Below are positions 55,736 to 64,000 of a stretch of DNA of 64,000 nucleotides, piece after piece; the stretch's first letter is position 1, and every line of letters begins with the position of its first letter. The translations under genes and the position numbers were made by a program. The notes under the pieces were generated by a model. It saw only the letters and a list, made by a program, of their open reading frames with translations, was not told the DNA's origin and did no database searches. This stretch comes from Cricetomys ansorgei (Eukaryota; Chordata; Mammalia; Rodentia; Nesomyidae): the NCBI GenBank assembly GCA_026225945.1, contig JAMJFZ010000289.1:152001-216000 (forward strand), in the 5' to 3' direction.

Positions 55736-56339
55736 ATCCCTAATCATGAATTTGGCCTTTTATCTGGCATAAATTTATTCAGCCTTTTCTATTTTATTCT
55801 ATTTTTGGTTGTCAGTCTGATAGGGTTTTTGCCCTGCTCTGCTTTTGTTCTTTTTTCTGTCCTTAACGTTTTATCCAAACCTCTAATAAACTACATAGAT
55901 TTTAACTTTTCACACATTAACTTAGTCCATTTTCACACCCTTAGGGTTTATTGGTATTATCTTATTTTGTGTTTACCTTGCCACAGGAGCTTCGTTTCAT
56001 TTTTTTCCAAACTTTTAGTAAACGAATCAAGCTTTCTTTATTTCATCCTCTCTTGCTCTATGAACTGGTAATTAGCATTTCATTTGTACATGTGGGTACA
56101 CTGCCCAGATTTTTAGACATATTTTTAACACACATCTTGACTTTGAAAATATCAGTCTTTCCTCTTCACCTAGAAATCCTCCCATCTTGCTCACGCAGGT
56201 TTGGTACCCAAATCTCAGTCCAGATTTTATATCCTTAAAATCCGTTAATACCGCCATTACTTTCTGTAGACAATGCTTGTCTAGATTTAGTTTTCCTTCT
56301 TGCATCTCATTCTTTCCTTTTTGGTTACATTTTCTTCTG
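55736..56339. other. AT-rich DNA, perhaps more L1M
   Basis: T-rich on the plus strand, consistent with the 3' part of a minus-strand L1M continuing from 56340, but no specific block was recognised. The 129-codon hydrophobic open frame at 55682-56071 begins inside the B1 and is probably chance in T-rich DNA. Confidence 0.35.
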
Positions 56340-57050
56340 CTTGAAATAAGTACTTTAGCAAAAGCTCTTCCTGGAAATCTTTATGAAAACACAATTTGAT
56401 TTTTTTGTTGTTGTTGAGAGATATTTCAGCTGGATATAGAATTGAAAGTTGACATTTCTTGCAACTGGAGAGATGGCTCGGTGGTTAAGAGCACTGGCTG
56501 CTCTTCCAGAGAATCTGGGTGCAATTCCCAGCACCCACATGGCAGCTCACGACTGTCTGTTACTCCAGTTTTAGGAGATCCAATACCCTCACATACATCA
56601 TAAAAAAAGGAAAATATTTTTTGAAAAGAAAGTTGACATTTGTTTTTTCTTAGCATTTTGAGCATATCATCTTATTACCGCTGGGGTTCTGTTGCTGCGA
56701 CTGAGAAGTGTTCTGCCTACCTAATCATATTTCCTGCAGGGGAAATTTTCTCTACGGTTGTTTTAAGGAGTTCTTAGCTTAATGGTTTTCTGATTTTATT
56801 ATGATGGATTTAAAGTTTGAATTTATACTTATTCTGTTCGTGGCTTGCTGTGATTTCTAAACATTGTCACTTTTGTCCTGTAATAGTTATAAAATTACTA
56901 CCTTTTCTCTCTGAGGGTTTTCCCCCCTTAGTCATATCTAGTCCATTAAAATTGATGACTATAATTACCATATCCAGAAGTCCTGTCTCTTTTTCTCAGC
57001 TACATTTTCTTTTTACACAGTACAGTTCTTTAAATGAGAACGTCCCCTAA
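56340..57050 (-). mobile_element. L1M fragment, interrupted by a SINE
   Basis: Plus-strand view: ‘ataagtactttagcaaaagc’, ‘atatttcagctggatataga’, ‘attgaaagttgacattt’, then after the SINE ‘ttcttagcattttgagcata’, ‘tcatcttattaccgctgggg’, ‘ttctgttgctgcgactgaga’, ‘ggttttctgattttattatg’ and ‘atggatttaaagtttgaatt’. This follows the reversed L1M order (…tcgctgggtatagaattctaggttg…ttcagcactttgaatatgtcatcccactgccttctgg…gattataatgtg…). Same L1 region as 26700-27300, opposite orientation. Confidence 0.65.
56458..56627 (+). mobile_element. B2/B3-class SINE with 14 bp target duplication
   Basis: caactggagagatggctcgg, tggttaagagcactggctgc, tcttccagagaatctgggtg and caattcccagcacccacatg give the tRNA-like head with A and B boxes. 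ggcagctcacgactgtctgt and tactccagttttaggagatc give the body, and the end is A-rich. Perfect 14-base duplication gaaagttgacattt at 56444-56457 and 56628-56641 marks its insertion into the L1M. Confidence 0.95.
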
Positions 57051-57054
57051 AAAC

Positions 57055-57356
57055 ACAAGTATTTGAACACTGGCCTTCATTTGCTCGGACTGTCTGCAGA
57101 GGTTCAGGAAGCTCAGCCTCACTGGAAAAGTTAATGACTGGGGGCCTTCGAGGCTGTAAAGCGTCAGGCCCCTCCCAGTGTGCTCCCTTTGCTTCCTGTT
57201 CATGCTCTCAGCTGAGATGTGAGCATTCAGCTTCCTGCCCCTGCCTCCATGCCTCCCACCCACAATGGGTGCTTATCCTTCTAGAACAATAAGCCAAATA
57301 AACTCTTCCTTTATATATTGGCTTGGTCACGGCAACAGAAAAGTAACTAACACACA
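57055..57356 (+). mobile_element. Rodent MaLR-like LTR
   Basis: ‘tatttgaacactggccttca’, ‘taatgactgggggccttcga’, ‘ccctcccagtgtgctccctt’, ‘tgcttcctgttcatgctctc’, ‘gctgagatgtgagcattcag’, ‘cttcctgcccctgcctccat’, ‘gaacaataagccaaataaac’ and ‘tcttcctttatatattggct’, ending ‘aacagaaaagtaactaacac’, match a common rodent LTR family in order. Poly(A) signal aataaa at 57297-57302. About 300 bases; abuts the L1M. Confidence 0.7.
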
Positions 57357-57659
57357 AGGCATCTTAATCATTTGCTGTATTTCTGATCCCTTATTTTATG
57401 CACGCAAACATTTTAAACATATTGAAACATCTTTCTGCAAAGTATCTATTAACTGAGATGCTACAGACACTGGTCCTGATGCGGACTCCACTCAATGATG
57501 CCCACAGAGGGCTGTATCCTAACCTGCTTTGTAATTTTGGAAAATGAGCTTGTCTTTGGGAGAGCCTCATCCAAGAGATCTAGTGTTATGTGCCACATAA
57601 ACAAATTAGACATGATACAGGCATTTGGCTTGGAATCGAATTTTTTATGTTAATATCTT
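57357..57659. other. Unique DNA, no gene seen
   Basis: No repeat or gene recognised. Confidence 0.35.
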
Positions 57660-57834
57660 TATTTGTTTTTGTTTTGTTTTGTTTTTTTCGAGACAGGGTT
57701 TCTCCATTGTAACTCTGGCTGTCCTGGAACTCACTCTGTAGACCAGGCTGGCCTCAAACTCACAGAGATCTGCCTGTCTCTGCCTCCGGAGTGCTGGGAT
57801 TAAAGGAGTGTGCCACCACCACCTCCTGGATTTT
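57660..57834 (-). mobile_element. B1 SINE with 12 bp target duplication
   Basis: (TTTTG)n tail, cgagacagggtttctccatt, gtaactctggctgtcctgga, actcactctgtagaccaggc, tggcctcaaactcacagaga, tctgcctgtctctgcctccg and gagtgctgggattaaaggag. Full length and the least diverged B1 here. tgttaatatctt is duplicated exactly at 57648-57659 and 57835-57846. Confidence 0.97.
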
Positions 57835-57846
57835 TGTTAATATCTT

Positions 57847-58529
57847 AATCTGAATATTTCAAGATCACAAACATAGCATAAATTCAAACTCAGGCTCAAG
57901 TAAGGTAGAGGACTCTAGTTAAGAGACTTTTTTTTTTTTTAACACAAAATACCAATGAAGAAAGATCAGTTCCGGGTTTGGGGGAGTTTTTGTCTTGCTC
58001 TGTTGTTTGTTTGCATCTGTGCTGATACCTGACTCAGCCGGCACCCGTCCCTCATGGAAACTACAAAATGTAGGTTTTATTATTCAAAATCACTTGTCTT
58101 TCCAAATCGGATTCTCTAAACAACTAACATAGTTTCTGTGCTTCCTGTCCAAGTGGGTCACCTTGGGTCAAGAATCCATGTCTAATGCAGCCACCTGCAA
58201 ACAAGGTCTCAGTTCTTAACAAATTCCCTTTGTTCTGCAAAGAAAGATAGCAAGAGGGCCTAGAGGAAGAGCAGAAATCGTTAGAGGACACAGGGTCTCT
58301 GCAACAGTAGTTCTTCCACGTCCTTCTCACGCAGAGCTCTGCTTTCAGCATTTGTCTCCCCCCTTCCTCCACCCCCAACGTGGGCAGAGAGTTACTAAAA
58401 GTAAGAATAAGCTTGTGTAACCAAGAGGGACATTGGCAGTGTCACACGAAAGATCACAGCGAGCACATTTTGTACAGTGGTAGGATTTATTTCCAACTCC
58501 CTTCAAGTTGGGAAGCTGCTCGTCCACAC
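57847..58529. other. Unique DNA, no gene seen
   Basis: T-run at 57929-57940. No gene or confident repeat. Confidence 0.4.
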
Positions 58530-58592
58530 ACCTCCCAGCCCAGTGACTGACATAGTAGATATTGAATAAATATTGGCTGAAAAAATATCAAG
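58530..58592 (+). mobile_element. L2/MIR-type 3' end relic
   Basis: ‘cagtgactgacatagtagat’ followed by ‘attgaataaatattggctga’ matches the shared L2/MIR terminus (cagtgcctggcacatagtaggtgctcaataaatgtttgctga). Confidence 0.6.
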
Positions 58593-61500
58593 CATTTGCT
58601 CCAGCCTGGGGGGAGAGGGGGCGGGGAGCAGCGCACAGAGGCAGCAAGCAGAAAGTGTTCAAAGAGAGACAGAAAGCGGCAAGGCCATGCCAAAAGAAAG
58701 AAACCTTTCCCAGAGAAATAAGAAACGTGAAACAGGGTGGTAGCAAAAAAACAAAAAAAAAATTGCTGGGGGAAAGCAGCCTCTCTTAAAAGTCACCGTA
58801 AAGGCTCAGAACTCGCAGGGAACTTCGGATGCGCACATAGACCAAAGTGGGTGGTGATCTTCAGATCGTAAGTCAGAGTATGGCCACCGAGGACAGACGC
58901 CCTTCCCCCGCCCTAGATATTCCCAGCCCGGATATGCCCTGTGGTCCAAGAAGGGCAAGGGGCCATCTGTGAACATAGGTGTTATATTCAATTATGTATT
59001 AAAGTACAGGAACTTCAAACCATGCTATAGATCCCTTTTTAATACGTCTTCATGAAGACACAAGCTAATGGATACACTTCCAAACGCTGTTACGAATTAG
59101 CTGATTAGCTTGAGAGCTGAGGACAAGGCGTGGGAACCAAGAAGACACTAGTTTTTTTAATTGGCAACATATAATTCATCCAGTTGAATCTTTTCAAAGA
59201 CCGTCTAGATTTTCTTCAGGAAAGGTCTTGGGAGGGCCGGCTAACCAAATGACAGAGTCCAGCGGTCTTGATTTTAGAAATGAATGAGATCTCTTTTTCT
59301 TCCCCACAATGTGGTTTTTTAAAAGAGGAAGGCTCGCCACCAAGGTAAAGCAGCAGCTTACCAGCTTACAGGTGTCATTATCCAAACACGAGAATGTGCG
59401 GAATGTGTCAAATGTGTGTGTATATGTGTGGTGTGTCCAATCGGGTAGCTTCCCTCCTTAAACCCTTAAATCTTTGCATCTCAGCATCAGAGGGTCTCAA
59501 AGACAGACTACCGGTGGGAACTTGGCAACATGGCATCTGGAGCCACCCTTCCTTACAGAAACAAAGAGACACCCTGCAGGGGTCCAGAGAGGATAGCAGA
59601 GCCATTAACCCATGAGCATATATTGTCCCTTTGTTTGCCCAGGTAATTCTTGCTGGGACTGTCTCTAGGTAGGTGGCGTATTTGCCAACTTGTAGCATTA
59701 CTGAAAATATTTGAAATGTGAGAGGGATAAGCATGCCAATTTATATTAAAAGACTTAGGTGGAAAAAAGCTCTACTGTGAGTGTGTCAGACATTCCTAAT
59801 TCTGGGGCAGCATCAGGCCTGGAAATACCACTGTGGCCCCTTCCTCCCTGAGCTCCCTGTGTGGGCCCCACAGATCACCAAGAGGTACATTTGCTGAGTC
59901 CCACCACAACCAGATCTTGGCCTTGGGGTGTTAAGAGAATGCAGACAAGTTCCTGAGTCTTTCTGTCTGTCCTGGGCTTCGTCTCCAGGTAACTGAAAAC
60001 AGCAGCAGTGTCAGGCACGCCCAACCCCTCCCTCCCAGAATTCAGCAGGACCTCAGATAATGCCTGCTGGACAGTTCTGGTCCTAACGCTGAAGAACAGA
60101 TGCTGATAGTCCTGCTTCTGCAGCTTCGTTTCCCCCTTTCTCTGACAATAGCGCCTCAATTTTCTTCTGGGGAGCCTCTCTCCCATTGCTTAGGGTTTGG
60201 GTGCCCTCCTCTGGCCAACAGCTGGGAACAAGACCCAGGCTAAATCAACTGGAAATGCCCTTCAGAGACTGTGGGTCTTGGACGAGAGTGGAATTATGAT
60301 AGAAAACACTTAGAGCTGAATAAACCTGGAACCTACACCCTAAAATCCCCGGCCTTACCCTCGCGGTGTCGTATTTCTCTAGTTGCCTTAACTCTTGCCT
60401 CTTCCTGGATTCTGGGACTACGCCATGCCTGACAATGAGTCCTCTGTCTGCTTTTGGACACAACGGGCCTCTCTGTCTTGAGACAGCATGTCTTCCTTGC
60501 ACAGATGAGGAACTCAGTCCCCAGGTCTGGGAAGTAATGTGGAAGCCATGCTCTGTCCCTGAAACTTCCGGCTCCCCCGGAGAGAGTCGGTAGCTGCCTT
60601 CCGATGGCTGGTCCTCCACGCTGCTCTCTTACCTGGTTTGCACACCACCATGTGGTCAACACTCAAGTCTCACTCTCTGGGTGCCAATGACCACTCACAA
60701 AGCCTTCATTTCTAAATCAATCCTGTTGTCCCATTCTCCACATTAACAGGTTATTCCAGAGGAGGTTCTCCGCACTGGGATGCTGGTAGCATCCTGTCCC
60801 TTTGGCTTTCTTCCTGGCCACCTTCCTCTCAGAGAGAGAGAATGAAGTTTAGACCATGGGCGAAATGGAAGCCCATCCCGGCATCCCGTGAATAACATAC
60901 CCTATTCTGCTTGCATGCATTCCTAGACAAGAAAGCTTTTGAAAATGTTTCTCTCGGGGCCTGTTTGGTGCCACTTTGTGAAAATGATCAGCACTGGCCA
61001 TGTGCCCCTCCTGGAGAGCAAGGAGAGGGAGCTGAGGAGAGCAAGCTCTGCCTGCTCTGTGGGCTGCCTAGACAGCTGAGCGCTGCGAACTTCCACATTG
61101 TCCCAGAGCCCCGGGTGGAGGGCCGAGGGTGTCCATTCCACCACATCAAGTTTTCCTAGCTGAGCCTCATCGAGGCTGCCTGAGGTCAGACTCAGTCCTC
61201 AGGAAGTGGTTGAGATTAGAATTCAGGCTATTTCTTGCAGCTGGGAAACACATTCTCCGGGCTGTCCTCAGGAGGCCTGTCAGGAATTTACACCTGTGAC
61301 CGACTTCACTAGCCATCCGATTTCCCTACAGCCCTGGACAGATCCAGTCAGGAGGATGACTCTCTGTCTGGGAACGGATCTAGTCTGAGTGAGAAAGCAG
61401 TGAGATCTGGGTAATTTAACGTCCTATAGCGGACATGGTGACCACCACTAGGAGGGCTGGTTCCCACATCTACAGCGGAAGCTGGCTGCGCTGGTCGGTA

Positions 61501-62312
61501 CACGTACAACTTAACACATTCTGTTGGTTCCAACGAGCAGTTTTAAAAGGTATTTTTACGATGTGAAATATTAAATTTACCATTTATTTGAAATTTCCCA
61601 TGTTCCTTAAAACTAGGCTAATAATTTACTCTTTGTGGTATTCAGAAGTAGTCTCTGTCCAGTAGAATGCCCACATATGCGGAACATGTGTTTGTGTTCC
61701 AGTTGGGAGGTTATTTTTATAAACACAGGCTGAAGAATCTATTTTACAATGAGTGTTCTTCGATATAGACTTTATTTTAAAGCTGAGCCCAGCACCGCTA
61801 TCAAGAAAGAACAGATTGTAGGCAGAACTCGACCACTGATTGTCGCATGAGGTGCAGTAAACTCTTAAACTCTGAACAGTATTAGCTCCTCCTCCATGCT
61901 GTACACACCGAGCACTCGGAAACGGGATCCGAGGGACAGACGGGATTCCAATGTTTCATACTCTCTCTCCCTGTTTTGAAGCCCATGAATCTTTATGCTG
62001 AGTTTCCCTCCACCCTCTTCGATAGTCTGTCTGTGCCCTAAACGGAAAGGCAAGAGGAGACAGCCTGGCAGAGATCACACAGGGGAGACAGGGGAGGCGT
62101 GGGCAGATCCTCGCCAGCGTGGTGAGCCGCAGCCACACACTTCAGTCTGGAGCTCAGAAAGGGAAGTGAGTCAAGCCCTCTGTACCCTGTGGTGACAAAC
62201 CCTTAGCCTATCACCTTCTTCCTGTCTGTGGGTGCGTGCCTGGCCATACACGGAGTATCTGGTGCAAAGTGGGGCCAGACAGTCCTTCCCTAACATGCCC
62301 CACAAACTATAC
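58593..62312. other. Unique DNA, repeat-poor
   Basis: The longest stretch without a confident repeat. No gene recognised. Open frames up to 124 codons (60245-60619 minus) lack known domains. G-rich patch at 58610-58628. AT-rich, repeat-free patch at 61540-61780. A weak MIR-like trace at 61180-61245 was not called. Confidence 0.4.
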
Positions 62313-62316
62313 TGTG

Positions 62317-62356
<40 letters not shown>
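62313..62356. repeat. (TG)n microsatellite
   Basis: About 21 TG units. Confidence 0.95.
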
Positions 62357-62357
<1 letters not shown>

Positions 62358-62917
62358 GCATATTCTTAATCTACGCACTGAAGTCAACACATCTGTAGTA
62401 GAGTACGTGTGGGAATTTTTGAAGCACTTCAGAACAGAAGCCGCCACTACGTTATTCATGTTTACGTACAGCAAACACAATTGAATATGAATCCGTGCCC
62501 ACTGACCCACATAAAAACAGGCATCCAAGTACGACGGCCATAAAAACCATGCTACTCATGACGGCAGCTGCTGTTTCTGCCACCACTGGATGTACAAGCA
62601 GCAACCCCGGTTACCAGTCTGCCGTGCTCTGCATGTGGGTGACCGCCCTCCCACATCCGTATGTGAGAACATCACCCCAGTGAAGGAGAGTTGCTTTATC
62701 TAAACAGTCCCGGGGAGCTGCTTTTGCCAAACCTGCAGCTAGTTGCGGACGTGTAAATGCACCAATACACGGAATGGACCCCACCAAATCTGCCAGCGCC
62801 TTTAACCTGGGTTTCCTAGCCCCTTTCTTATCTTTACAGAGCTGATTATTCCGACTTTATAGCCCTCGGGCTCCAATTGGACAAAAACTCATGGTTATCA
62901 AGTTAACTCCCAAAGCC
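62357..62917. other. Unique DNA, no gene seen
   Basis: No repeat or gene recognised. Confidence 0.35.
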
Positions 62918-62999
62918 AGACATTATGGCCCGCGTCTACAATCCGAGCTACTGAGGACTGCAAGTTCAAGGCCAGCCTGGGCAACATAGCAACACTCTA
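62918..62999 (+). mobile_element. B1-like/7SL-derived fragment
   Basis: ‘agccagacattatggcccgc’, ‘gtctacaatccgagctactg’, ‘gcaagttcaaggccagcctg’ and ‘ggcaacatagcaacactcta’ follow an early 7SL-derived monomer (gcctgggcaacatag is the 7SL-like form). It lacks the middle of a B1. Confidence 0.6.
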
Positions 63000-63033
63000 G
63001 CTCATTTTTTCGTTTTTATTAAACAGTAAAACA

Positions 63034-63146
63034 GGGCTGAGGCTATACGTAGCTCAGCGGCAGAACAAGTGCCTAGTGCACCCGGTGCTCTGGTTAAATC
63101 CTCACCACTGTGAAAAGCAAACAATAAAACAAACCACAAAGAAACT
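63034..63146 (+). mobile_element. ID SINE
   Basis: ‘gggctgaggctatacgtagc’, ‘tcagcggcagaacaagtgcc’, ‘tagtgcacccggtgctctgg’ and ‘ttaaatcctcaccactgtga’ match the tRNA-Ala-derived ID consensus (gggctggggatgtagctcagtggtagagcacttgcctagc…ccctgggttcaatccccagcac). A box tagctcagcgg and B box ggttaaatcct are recognisable. A-rich tail to 63146. Next to the B1-like fragment, perhaps separate insertions. Confidence 0.8.
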
Positions 63147-64000
63147 CCCCATAGCCTGGGCTCAAGACAAGTTCCTCCCTGCAATGGCAGTCCTCACCTG
63201 CTGCACTTGACCTACGCTTCAAGTCAAGGCTAGCTTGAAGGCTGCTTGAAAAGTCTCCTTGAAAAGATAAGCTGTGTGCTTCGTTGTCCTGCTTGGAACC
63301 CCTGACATCTAAGGACACTGGAGGAAGCTGAAACAACACAGGAAGATGTCACGTGCTCTGTCCTGAATGCCAAGCCATCTGAACATGTGTGTTTTAGCAA
63401 ACGCCCTTGCCTGGTTCATGTGTGGCATTCACAGTCAAAGCTCTACAGCCAACGGGGTGAGTCTCCCTTTCAGCCCCGTGCAGATGTTTAATTAATCAGG
63501 GCTGTCGTCATTCTTCGTCCTTGACTGGGTTTCCCTGCTGATTACCCACTGGAAAGCTCAGCCCTTTCATGCAAACAATGTCCTGATTAAAGTTTGGTGC
63601 CGTGCTCCAGGTTTGGGGAGCAGGACCTGCGTTGGCGAGCCGGTCCATACTGAAACGTTCAGTTCTGAAAACTCAAACCGGATCTCATGCACAACTGGCT
63701 TTTCGTTTCCTTGCACAGTGAGCCTTCCCTCGTTCCTGTCTTTCCTCCCAACTTTAATTTGTGGGAGGGAAGTTTGCTTGGACTGAATATAAAACATTAA
63801 ATTATTCTGACTCCCGCACAGTTCCAAGACAGACCGAGTGGTAGAGAGCCATAGCGAGCAGGGTGTGCCTACTGATTGCTAATAGTCTCCGATACACCGC
63901 TACTCGGTCAGTATTACTCTATCCCTTCATAGGGAGGGGGTGGGGCGAGCAGGAGAAGGGGATCAGATGATGAAATGAGAACCTTTAAATAAAATATCAT
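63147..64000. other. Unique DNA; possible L1 tail at the window end
   Basis: No gene seen. The last ~70 bases (gggagggggtggggcgagca … gatgaaatgag … aaataaaatatcat) have a G-rich then A-rich profile like an L1 3' end, but the element cannot be confirmed because the window stops. Confidence 0.35.

Noticed and set aside
55682..56071. 129-codon hydrophobic open frame as a membrane protein
   Set aside because: Starts within a B1 SINE and continues in T-rich DNA, which yields Phe and Leu codons by chance.

Overview
This 64 kb window is rodent (muroid-type) nuclear DNA with no protein-coding or RNA gene that I can recognise. The host call rests on its repeats: 7SL-derived B1 SINEs, tRNA-derived B2/B3 SINEs, B4 and ID SINEs, a URR1-type hAT element, and LTRs of the MaLR type typical of rodents. 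Older repeats shared by all placental mammals (MIR, L2, L1M, MLT1) are also present. The better-preserved B1 copies carry a sequence variant that differs from the mouse/rat consensus I remember, so a muroid other than Mus or Rattus is plausible, but I cannot name the species. Repeat family names come from memory of consensus sequences. Boundaries are estimates unless a target-site duplication is quoted.

Layout. 1-8 kb: unique DNA, then an MLT1 LTR split by a younger LTR (3.4-4.4 kb), a B4 SINE, an L1 3' end and two more MaLR-like LTRs. 8-19 kb: mostly unique, with scattered SINEs and microsatellites and a 48 bp perfectly alternating pyrimidine-purine tract near 18.15 kb. 19-28 kb: a B1, a 318 bp CA tract, an MLT1 LTR with an internal 27 bp duplication, L1M fragments, a URR1 element with an 8 bp target duplication, and a GATA tract. 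28-36 kb: mostly unique, ending in MIR/L2 relics and a 34 bp minisatellite with a 68 bp higher-order period. 36-52 kb: SINEs whose tails have grown into long microsatellites, including a 607 bp TG tract inside a B3-like SINE and a 277 bp uninterrupted polypurine tract after a B1. 54.2-55.5 kb: a degraded mariner transposon whose two ends still pair and whose transposase relic can be followed almost end to end; it has acquired a G-rich minisatellite. 55.5-58 kb: B1 and B2/B3 insertions with clear target duplications, one of them nested inside an L1M. 58-64 kb: unique DNA ending in a B1-like/ID pair.

No genes act together here. The window reads as intergenic or large-intron DNA. Open frames up to 222 codons are explained by simple repeats or by chance in GC-rich sequence, with no recognisable domain. 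Several repeat-free, AT-rich patches could be conserved regulatory DNA, but that needs cross-species alignment. I found no CRISPR array, operon, bacterial gene, intact provirus or tRNA/rRNA gene. The strongest finds are the mariner fossil with its internal G-rich minisatellite, the two-tier minisatellite at 35.2 kb, the long H-DNA and Z-DNA candidate tracts, and the variant B1 subfamily.
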